From the NCBI RefSeq assembly GCF_001949145.1, contig NW_019091483.1:511699-575698 (forward strand): a stretch of DNA of 64,000 nucleotides, written 5' to 3'. Positions 15,401 through 27,400 of the stretch are shown here, piece after piece. The notes under the pieces were generated by a model. That model was not told the DNA's origin. It searched no databases and worked only from the letters and a program-made list of their open reading frames with translations. Position numbers and translations under genes: made by a program. Every line of letters begins with the position of its first letter. Within the stretch, counting starts at the first letter, position 1. Source of the stretch: Acanthaster planci (lineage: Eukaryota > Echinodermata > Asteroidea > Valvatida > Acanthasteridae).

Positions 15401-18400
15401 TATGAAAGCAATCCATGTTTTGTCGTATGTATTTCACTCACGTATGTAAATTTTCAATGGCATTTTACAAAAGAAAATTCTACAGAATCTTCATAAACAG
15501 TGCTTAAAGTATCTCGAGAAATTTGGTTCCGAAGACAAAATTGCTTTAGAATATGTTAAGAAAATGTAAAGAAACTTCAAAGAAACAACCCTTTTATAAA
15601 TTCACTTTCCTTTTAATGAATCGTTGTTGAATTTCTTTAACAATTTCCTACGGATTTCTTATGTTTGTTAAGGAAATGATAGATTTTCTTTAGAAATTAA
15701 TTACACGATAATTAGTATACAAAAAGTGAATCTTTCTGTGATTTGAACATTTGGATAAATAGGATTTAAGACAAGATTAAGAATATGATAAATGATCTAG
15801 TCTGAATGTGCACTACCTGATTTGTTTTATATCGCCAAATGTGTGTTAGTTTAGTAACGCTTTGAAAAAACCCACAGCATTTTCAACTTTGAAACCTTTG
15901 TAAACAAACTACGTCATCAGATATAATGAACAGATGCAGTAAAGGGGCATCAAATGGCCAGGACTAAACATAATTTGCAGTCTAAACAGCTGTGGCTGGT
16001 GTATAACTAATGTGGCATAAAGCCAAGGCCTGGTTTAATACAGTCCAGGCCATGAAATATTTTATAAAGTTCTGTGATTTCTTTTCTGTCTATACTTATA
16101 ACTTCGAAATCCAGCTGATTAACCGTTGCTCAATAACAGCAAAGGATCATTTAGCTGCACTTGGTAGCAATACAAGTTATTTAATTACATGCCAAAATAC
16201 CCCACAGCGGTCTGTATCAGAGACGCTAGACAGCCGCTTAGATCACAAATTTGATACGAACCTGGATACACAAACAGGCTGAACGCTTTAACGCCAGCAC
16301 GACAGGCCTGGCCACAAACTAAGTCATTTGGGGTATGCTGCATTCAAACAGATTTCAAAACTGAAATGAACACTGAGGGAAACTGAAGAACAGTCACACT
16401 TTACTGCTAATTGATGAACACCGTTTGGTAACAAGACTGTGCATGTAAAACTGATATAATAATGCCACATCCCTTCGCTGCCTCTGCTGAAAGGCAATGT
16501 TAATGCAACCTTTTCAAACTTGTAAAGTTGATTTGTAAATAGCACTATGTTTTACCTGGAACCTGTATTGTTTGTGCTTGCCACTTTTTGGTATTCTAGA
16601 AACTGTAGTGTGTTCTCCAGGAGAATTGGACTGTGGGCATTCTGTCTGCATACAGAGCGCCTGGCAGTGTGACAATCGTCGTGACTGCATCAATGGAAAA
16701 GACGAACAACGTTGTGGTAGGCTCATTTGTTCGCTCTAATCAAGCGTTATATTTCGTTATTATGGGATAGTTTATCCAAAGTTGTCCAAGCTAATTCTTC
16801 ATTGACTGTAGGTCTACTGCATTACGGTGGTATGATCAACATTGCTTTCCACCTTAAGGTTTGGCTCAACTGTAATTTGTAAGTTTGACTTCCCTGGAGT
16901 AATCACAAACCAGCTACAGTTGAATTGGTTAAAAGCTCCTCAGCGCTTTGTTCCTTGACCATCTGTCCTTCTCTTAACGGGGATTTTCATCCTCATTTTT
17001 TTTATTTGGATCAGTTACATTTGGATACCCCCAAAGCCTGTAAAACACAAATCTTTTGTCGTTTACAGGCATATTTTCTCCCATCCACCAGCACTTTGGG
17101 AATTCATTGGCCATGTCTTGGGCGGTTAATTTTACTCCACGCTGTCCAATTTAAAATGAGGCATCCATACAAACGGTGATTCATACAAACGACATCCCAT
17201 TGAGGATGCACCGAAAATACAGAACCGTTCGGTTTTTTATTCGAGGCAACATGGCGAACCGCCCCCTATCATTTTTCTAACCTTTCAGGTGAGAGAATTT
17301 TGTGCGAGTAACAGTTAGGTCTTTCCCATTTAGTGATATAGCATCTGTAGGCCCTATATTCATTTTTCTGCAGACACATGAATAGGTGCCTATTTTATGA
17401 AATTTTCTTGCCCCATTATTTGTTTTAATAGTCTATCATTCTGTGGATGAGGAACTTTCAAATAAACTGTTTCGTTTTATTTCCTCTTTATTATTTCTTT
17501 TGATAAAGAACTAGTTTTGTCACATTCTTTGTATTTACCCACTTTCACATAGGCCGAGCTGACTCCTACTTGGTAAACAAGGCATTTCGGAGTATGTTGT
17601 GACTTAAAAAGTGCCTCCCATTTACATGAACGATCTCTTCAGGTTGTCACACTCAAGAGTTTTGTGTCACATTTTTGACATGCATAGCTGTATTGAAGTA
17701 ATTTTTTATTCCTATTTTGTCAATGTTAGACGAAGATCGTGAAGTTTATGTCACGGAGTCCGAAATGGCCTTGCTTGCATCCCCACGTCAGTCCACATAC
17801 CACTACTACAGCAACAACAAAGACCTCACTTGGATAATCCAAACAGAGCAGGGCCGGAGGGTTCGGCTGATCTTCAGTTACTTCAGAACAGAATATCGCT
17901 ACGATGTTGTGCGCGCGGGTGATGGCAACAGCAGTGCAGATGGCGCATTCTTTCAGTGGAGCTGGATAAAAGAACCACCTGATCTGCTCTCCAGTGGGAG
18001 TACAATGTGGCTGAGGTTCATATCTGACGGAAGTGGTAGATACAACGGGTTCTCTTTACTCGCTCACAGTGTTCCGCTTAACGGTAAGCATTTCTTGCAG
18101 GGGTAAAGTCACTAGAATTTCAATATATAAAGGTACTTGTTGATAAAGTATATACGCTTGTCAGACGGGCACTTCCATTGCCTGGTAAGCTGGCTTTGAC
18201 GAGAAATTGTTGGAGAGAGATAGACATTGTTCGAAAGATTAATATAGTTCAGCTTGAATAGAAAATTACCGAAAAGTCTCCAGCTTTCGTGGTTTCAGCC
18301 AAAACCATTTTAATTTTAATGATGTTTTTCAGCTGCTTTGTTGCGTACAAATTGGCGTCTGTGTGCTGGTCGGACAGGTAATTCGATTTCGACTGAACAC

Positions 18401-21400
18401 CACTGTTTTGAAAATGGGGCATCCAAACTCAGTTGTAACACTTTGGATAAACCAGTGAATGAGGTTGTCCTTTGTCATGCTTGCCCTGGTTGAAAGTGAC
18501 AACAAAAGTCACGTTAATGAGGGAAGATTGCCTTTTGTCACTTTCAAGTTATGCAGTAATCTGGTTTAAATGTGTTGACTTGCCCCGAGGTAGGCCAGTG
18601 CGGTGTTGAAAAGTGTTCGAAGTAGGACAGCAAGTCTAGTCTGTAACATGGTGCAACTTTCCAAAGAGCAGAGTGTTTTTCGTGACGAAATTCCTTGGAA
18701 ACAAGAGCTTTCAAGCCACCCAAGCTGCATTTAGGGAAGCCTTCCCTGATAGGAATACACCGGCAAACTTGACCATATGGGAAAATGTGCGCAAATACCG
18801 AGAACACGGGACAAGCCTTAATTTGAATATTCATTCGGGTTGGAAGCGCACAGTGCAAAGTCCTGAAAACGTTGCTGCAGTTCGCCAGAAACTTCTCGAA
18901 CAGCCAAGGGGAACCATTTGCAGGAGGAAGGGACTTGGACTGTCCCATTCTTCGTTTAACCGCGTAACGCAGTTAGACCTGCATTTCCATCCACACCGAA
19001 TGCACATCCGCCACCAACTTTTGCGTGGAGACCTCAGGAGGAGACGGGAGTTTGCTCAATGGCTCCTGGAACGCTGTCAGGCCAATGAAAGGTTTCTTGA
19101 ATGGTTGACAATCGGAAGGCGAACACGAGGATGGTGTCGGTGCATAATTAACTGTGAATTACGTACTGTGTAAATAATCAGTGTGCTCTGATATCTTGTC
19201 CAGGACAAGCATGACTGAGGGCAATCTCATTCACTGGTTTATTAAGTGTATTACAACTGAGTTCGGATGCCCCATTTTCAAGACAATGGTGTTCAGTCAT
19301 GCACGGCAGAAGGGATACCATCAAGGCATCATTAGAAAGAATACTGCTTCTACTTTTCGGAGATCCTTATACATCATGATCATATATCATGGTTTGGGCA
19401 TATTAACCCCTTTCCTCAAGATTTGGTTTTTTTCTTGGACACCCTGTAGATCACGGTAGTAAATATCAGATTGAATTGTAGGTGTTGTAAGACTTGTTTG
19501 GTTTGTACGGTTCGTTGCATCTTTTGTAATTTATTAGCCTTGGCGTTCGGCATGAATTTAGTGGCTTCCAATTATTCTAGTGTTGCACTAGGTGTTGATT
19601 TTGGATGCTTGGTTGATGGCGGTCGGAAAGGATGGATTGTAGATCGTTTTTGTACATTTTAAATGCAATACTTTGTCTTCGATTAAAAGCGTCACGTCAC
19701 TTACGAGCGTGGTGCGGTTTGTTTTAGCGGAGGTGGGAATAAAGTTGAGACCTTTTCCTAAAGCGATCTTTATGGTTTGTGTTAGTGTCGCTTCAGATAG
19801 GTCGGCCACACATGCGTCATATTGTTCCGCTAATAAAGACATCCGGTTGGATTTGGTAGTCTTAGCTTTTATTCGGTATGCTGTGAAGAAACTTTCCTTT
19901 TTTCATTGAATGCTTCTTCTCTTCTTTGTTTAGTTTTCTCATGGTCACTGCTTTGACTTGGTTTGGGAGTGAAAGGAAATATCGTTCAGGGGTATGTGAC
20001 TGTATTCCTGAATTCAGACATGTTTAACGATAATAAGGAATAAATGAGGGTTTTCTTTGTGATATTCCTCAATTGAAATTATGTAGGGTAGCAGTGGCTG
20101 GAAATCTCTCTTTGGAGGATGTGATGGTCTTGAGGAGATTGTTTAGTAAGGGTGCTCCCTCTTCAGTCCTCTTGACGAGTGGAGTAATCGAACAGGTTTA
20201 GCCGTTCATTTATGCAGTTTCCTAGACCCTTCGAAGAATGAACTCTGGAGCTTGAGTAAGTGATGTGGCCAAGGTGGACGTACCCTGATCTCAGTGTAGT
20301 TTGGCGATGTTTAGGTCTCGATTGCCTTTGATAGGAGACGTGTTTGTCGGGTGGTGTGGTTCTTTCCAAAGACCAGTCGGTTCGGATTTTTTTCTGCCAG
20401 ATTCTTTACCCACTGGAGTTGGCCATCAGGCGGTGGGAGACTCGTTCAGTGTTAATAGGTGTTTCAGGGGACGGCTGGTCCAGTGAAAGAAGTAGAGAAT
20501 CTTGGTCACTGGAGGCGTCATGGCGTTGTTACTGTCCGTAAATGATGTTTGAACCAGAGCTGGGTGAAGATGGTGGTGTTAAACGGCTGGCCTTTTTCTT
20601 GTTCCTGTCCGACGATTTACTAAGTTTAGACATTTTTGTCCTCTCAACTTTTGTCATAGCAGTGGGAATACCTCAAATCAAAATGTTTTAAAATTTTAAT
20701 TTGTTTTATCCCACCAAGTGAGTATTCAAAGTTATTCAATTTCTATGTAGGGGGCCTACTGTTCATAATTTCTCTTTATTTTAGATTTACAACTCTTATT
20801 GGACCACAATTTTCATTTGAAACTAGTCACAATTATCTCATCATTCACATACATTTCCTAGTCACTCATGAGGTACATTCTGGGCCGAAACTAGGAGGCA
20901 CTGCTTTTTTTCAAATCTGCCACTTGGGAGCCTCACTGGAAGCCATTTTTTAATGGGATCAGTGGTACAAAAACAAAGGATGCTAAAAACAAATTAATAA
21001 GGGTAGAAAACATGAACCAAATTATTTAATGTATGCGTTCAATGTACAACTTACCGCAATTATGGCTGAAATTTATCGATTTATCACTTTTTGCCAATTC
21101 TGGCGTCCCTATCGGTGATCCTTACAGCCCTTTATCTTGAGTGTTAAGCATAACGGCAAAGAAAGATCACCCAAAAAACAGTTTTCGAGAGCACAGAACA
21201 TGTAAATAACAATTTTTTTTACAGTTTTGTATATAACTTGACTGATATAATGCCTTTTCCCATTTTTTCGGACTATATTTGGTGGCCATTTTGGCTGCCA
21301 TCTTGGATATCCTCAGAGCATCGGGTTTTTTCCAATGTTAACATCTATAATGTGTTACAGGACCTTAAAATGCACCTAAAAATATTGGTGTCATTAAGTT

Positions 21401-24400
21401 AGGGGGGGTCACAGTGCACGGGCCCGGCTCCCCATATGTACTCAACTTTAATGGTGCCTGACACCAGGTCAGGCACAAGGATCACGTGATGGCTAAACGA
21501 ACGCTCTCGTGTAAGTTTGACTTACACTTGTAAGCTAGCTAATCGAACGCACCCACAGTGGGCTATGTGAACGAGTAGACCACGTGATCGTGCAAGACAA
21601 AGAGGCCTTTTGTAAACGGCTGAAATTTATAAATAATTGAGTACAAAAATCATGAATTACCGGCACGAGGATTTCCAAACTTTATAAAACCCAACTCACC
21701 CGAACACCATGAATCTCAGGTTTCAAAAGAATGGTCCAAAGGCTCAGGTCTGAAGCCTCTGAGCAGGCAAAACGTTGACGGAAAGTCAGACCTTCCGTGC
21801 ATAGAGCGTCGGTCATGGAAGAGGAGGGCGCGCCGGACACAGCGGGCTCAGCAAAACGAGCAGGGAATGGCGTATCCAAGCGCGGTATAAATATAGTGAA
21901 AACATACAGTGCCCCTTCCGTCACTTTGAAACAACCGTGAAATTAAATCCAGATATTCGACAAAGACTAACCAAAGGTGTCTTGGGGGAATTCCAGCTGA
22001 TTCAAGTGCATTCACCATATCAGAACTGTTTCCAATATAGGCGTAGAAACACAGGCTAAGACTGAAAGTGACCGGAGACGTTGCCATGCATCAATATAAA
22101 TGTAAAGGCAAAGGGTTGAGGGCGTGCTCCGCTCACGATCAACCTCGGGCAGCTCCTCACATTACTGAAAAGTCTGCTGTTTCTATTATTATAAACTACT
22201 ATGAAATGAGCTAAACATTAACGTGAAATGTTTCCAGTTGGCAGTCAAATAGAAGGAACTGTTAAAGGTCATCTGTGAAGTGCTTTCTGGTAAACGGTGG
22301 CAAGTGTTCTTTAACTATACTTCGCAGATGAAATAAAAACATTTAATGAATGTCCGTGCATGCATGTAATTGAAAGCGATCGGGCATGGGACAACTGAGT
22401 TCTCGGGGGAGCGAATCTACCCCCAGCTATGGTCCGAAGAAACACGACTCTTTAAGGGGATACCCATTAGTTATTATAAAATAGTTGAATAACTCTCTTT
22501 ATTACAGAAAATCTGACGTGCCTTTCAGACGAGTTTGACTGTGGACATTCTGTTTGCATCAGGAGTGAGTGGCAGTGTGACAATATAGTTGACTGTTTGG
22601 ATGGAAGTGATGAACTCAACTGTGGTAAATCTTCAATGCTAAATAATGTTACAAGGCCTATTTATATACATTACTTGTTATTAGATATGCACTGTTCAAT
22701 AAAATTTAGAATAGCAGATAAATGCATGGAAATTATTTGTTTTCCTTGTGTATAAACAAAGAAAGTTATGTCAATCTTACTGGAACTTTTGGAACAATTG
22801 ACAATGGCAAACATGCGGGTACTTTCCTCTTGTTTGAGTCACATTTGAGCTAACCACCTGCTTATGCTCAAAACGATAGAAATAATATCAGACGGGTTTC
22901 GTTGGACTGTTTATTTTGCTGCCATTTAAAACGTCTCAAAAATCGTCCAATGGAGCTGTGCAAAACAGATATAATAGTGTGATTCGTTCAATCCTTTACT
23001 GTGTTTTTGCAAGTTATTTGGGATAGTATAGACCCTGCGCATTACATAGTGTGGCAGATGCAGGGAATGTCATTGTGCCTCTGACACAGTTTCTGTGGCC
23101 ATATTAATCATGTAAATTAAAGGAAAGGGCTTTACGGTGTGTAACATTTTGCTGTGTCCAAACTTGTCAAAGTTGTGCCGATTTATCCTGAAGAAAGAGA
23201 GGCACTAATTTAATATTTAATTAAACTTAACTAAGTCAAATTTGTACCGGGGTTCGTACGGATCTCCTTTGCATTTTCTGTACCACAATTGGAAAGTACA
23301 TTATGACAAATTCAAATTTATTAGGTGAATGCTGTGTATTGATAGAAGTGACAGAGGCATCATCCGCAATGTTGTGATAAAGGTCCATTTAAATATTTTA
23401 GTTTAGTTTGGAATATTTTTCATCAAAAAGGTATACCGGATCTGAAACTATACGAGTATAGAAAAAATGCACTGCATTCTTACAACGCGATAGATGAAGA
23501 AAAATGCAGTGAATGACACTATCACAGTGGCACAGATAGAAAAGCTGAGATGTCTTTATGGTATGCATGATTTGTAATTAAACACGACAAATGATCAGTT
23601 TGTTTGCGGACGTATGTTTAAAATTGACATTGTTTGTTTACCTTGTTCTTTGTCAATTAATGCCTCGTCAGGAAACATCAACCTCACTGCAGTGGGAACA
23701 CTCCACATAACACCTCCGTGGTACAGATCGTTTGGTTTAACTCCCCGAAACCTTGACGCAACCTGGGTGATCCAGACGCAGGAAGATAGGAAGATTCTCC
23801 TCACCTTCTCTTATTTTCGAACTGTGTTCGAGGATGGGATCTTCCGAGCCGGGGACGGTTCAAACAATGCCAATGGCACAGGCGTATTTTTCAGTTGGAG
23901 TGGAAGGCGACTTGCTCCTAGTATTCTTTCTAACGGAAGTGCAATGTGGCTGAGCTTCGAAACTGGAAAAGCATCTGTGGGGCAACCGTTTGAATTGCAA
24001 GCCGCCAGTGTACCATCAACTGGTAAGAATCGCACAGTTTACGATGTCTTGCCGAATTTCTTGTTTTGTAATGTTGTTGCTTATATTAATCCTAAAAGAG
24101 CTGGGAGGGGAACTCGTTCCTCTCTCGACATTTTTAAGATATTGCTGCAGCGCGATCATTTTGACACCAAGTTTGTGAAATATCGAACATCACCGTTTTC
24201 GAGCAGCGACCATTTTCCGAGATTGGTCAACCGAAGTGTGTACTTTCACACCACCCAATGCACGCGTGTGGCCTTGAACTTAAAATGACCGCAACAAGAC
24301 TATATGTCAGATTTCAGTGGGAACTTCCCATTTGTATTGTTAAGGAGTGGCTTGCTTGCATGCCTGCCAAGTTTTAAGAATAATCTTAAAAGTAATAATA

Positions 24401-27400
24401 CATTTTCAAAGAATAACAGATATGTTATTAAGTAAAAATCTAAGATCTTTAAAACCCACTGAGGGAAAAAATATACAAAAAGTGTCCAGTATGAGAGCGG
24501 TCACAAAGGGAATTATATGACCACATTAATTGCTTCAATGATAACTACTATGTAATATTGGTCAACAGAAACCTCGAAAGAGCACCGTTACTTCTCAGTT
24601 AACCTTGTTTTCAATTGTTGTTTCATTGTTTAAAAGGTTATAAAGAGTTTATTTCAAAACAGGGTAATAACGAGTTTACCTCCAGGCAGTTTCTGAAGGG
24701 GGGGTTTGATTAATAATATAATTGAATGAGTGCAAAAAGAACAGTGCAAAATAGAACTTAGGAAGACCTGGAACACTCTCTTTGTTCTTAAATATTCAAT
24801 AGTTGGAGAAATATTACTCAGTATTTCAATGGTGATCTCATTTTGGAATGAACCTCCTAGTATTTTGCTGCCTTTTTGGTTTAATGCTAATTAGTGTTTC
24901 TGTTATTCATAAGCAAAAGTGTGATGTCATCCCAGGAAGAGAATCTCAATGTTGCACTGGAAGGTCTGTGTTCACAAAAGGGTGCTTAAGTTTTAAAGAT
25001 TTTGCTGGCGTCAATTTTTTCTCCATTGGTTCAGTTTTGTGTAGGTACATGGCAGTATTAAAGCAAGCGCCATAACCTTTCTCAAAAATGTTTTCATTGA
25101 GTTAATTCGGGAGTCAGAAAATTTGAACGGAAAAGCCTGTGCACTGAAACATGTATGGAAACATAGTATATATACAATTTTTTCCCTATAGATGACATCA
25201 CAGCAATGGCAATTTCAAAGTTTAATGTTTTAACAATTACACTTTTCAAAGCATTCAACCGAAAAGGGATATCAAATAATTTTCACACATTGAAGAAGAG
25301 TTTAAAATTGCATGAAATGGGGTCTGCATAAATTCATTGCTGCCACACTTTGAGATCATGTTGGAACTGTTGTTTGTTTGTTGGGAAGGGGTATTCTTTA
25401 CATTTTTAAAGTGTTTTGAATGTCAAGTTTTCGTTTCTTATCAAGCCTTAATTAAAATAGAAATTGTAACTAATTAAAATTTAGAACACTAATTGTGGTT
25501 GATGGTCTTCCGCATGCCTTCAATTTCGGTGAGTAAACTAATCAACACTTGCTCAAATTAAAAAGTTAGTGATTTCAAGACAACACCGATGTGTCTAGAA
25601 ATTTCAGTTTTGTTAAGTAAACAACTAATCAGCACTTTTCTCTGGATGTATCAGAAAACATAACCTGTTCTTCGTCGGAGTTTCACTGTGGACATTCTGT
25701 CTGCCTCAATGGTGCCTGGGTATGCGATGGCGTGTCTGACTGTTTCGGTGGAGTTGATGAACGTAACTGCGGTAACTAGTATACTTTATATGAATACATG
25801 TGTGTATTACGTACTCATGATATTTTTACTCGTGAGTTTGGTATAACAATTAAGAATAACAACACCTGCCTCTCAACATGTTACTTTTTAAAGACTCCTG
25901 TGAAGGTCGTTGTTTCTTGGATGGCCCTCGACTTGGAGCTTGTTGGTGCGACGATGCTTGTGTCCAGTTTGACGACTGCTGCAAAGATTTTAGGTCAGTC
26001 TGCAAGGGTCAACCGGACATGGAGCTGAGCACTATACAGCCAGGTAATGCAATTTCATCTTGTGTACTTTCTACAAGCCTTCCAAGGAAGCTAGCGCCCG
26101 TGGAGCGTGCATTGATAGGTGTAAGTACTCCAACGTCTTCCAATGTAGGGGTGATGACAGGTGTTTTACATACTCTTCGACTTTCCATTGAGATTTACCA
26201 AATACTAATGATGTAAGTATAGTGATTTAGCACTGAGTGATTTTAACTTTGATATTTTTAGGGAGTTGAAAGCTATGCTTTACACGTATTATGTCATTCT
26301 CGTACCTGTTCCAGAAGTAATTGATGAATGTGATCCTAATTCACCATCGCTCAACTGTGATGTCAACGCAATATGCATCAACAACTCCAGGAACTACGTC
26401 TGCACGTGTAATCAGGGCTATTCGGGAAATGGCACCTCATGCACGGGTGAAGTATAATCTCTGAAATCGATCAGACATGGTCAATTAATTAAAACATTCT
26501 CGGCACTCTTATTTATAAACTAATCTTCCGTGATTTCAAATGCATCCTTTGCAGGAGGACCGAAAGATAGTGAGGGGGAACATTTTAATTTACTTCTTCA
26601 GAGTTGGCACATCTATTGTTAAAATTCTGTTTTTGAAGATCTTTTTCTTTTTGTTATCAACAGACACGGAGGCCCCAAACATATCCTGTCCTGCAAATAT
26701 GACCGTTTACACAGCTTGTGGAAAGACCTTTTCATCAGTTGCACTTCCTGACGCAGACTCTGTGTCTGACAACTCAGGGGTATTTTCGGTCACCATTCAT
26801 ATCGACGGCTCCACCTATAATGTTTCTGATACAGTCAGCTTCTATCTTGAACAGTCTCCATATGTATTGCGCTACAATGCCACCGACGAATCATCCGGTA
26901 CCTCAGATTGTGAAACTTACATTACAGTTGCTTCTGTCCCAGGTAATGGAGTTCATTTATTAGTGTAATATTGTCTTGATCATCCTAGATTACTCTCAGA
27001 GCAGATTGTAGGTTCCCGTCAGTGCAACAGCTACATCCGAAGATAGCTCGGGGTTACCTAAGACCATGTAATTTGCAACAGGCCTAATCAGTGATTGTTT
27101 GATAAACCGTATTCAAATAACTGTCGGTAACGATTTCAGCTCATCTTTCGTAATTTCTTTCGTTCAGACTCAGGTCAATATTTCAATGAGTCCTTTCATC
27201 TTTTCACACGGTACAATGCTATCCCGACGGGGTTAAGTTCGGGATTTGAAGGTGGTCACACATTCTTCGTACTTGGTGTTTCACTTCTGAGGCGGCATTG
27301 ACAAGACACATCAATCATTTCATCTACAAGAGTCCTCGTCTTTAGGGAACTTGCATGGGTGAACAGGTCATAGGGGTGGATCCAGGATTTTCCAAAAGGG

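Larger units (their letters stand above)
18084..22507 (+). other. Intron 10 (4.4 kb), transposon-rich
   Basis: It holds a plus-strand transposase remnant (18580-19175) followed by a minus-strand Penelope-like remnant (about 19560-20640). The stretch 20640-22507 is unclassified; a G-rich block near 21400-21430 (GGGGGGGTCACAGTGCACGG) looks like repeat sequence. Confidence 0.5.
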
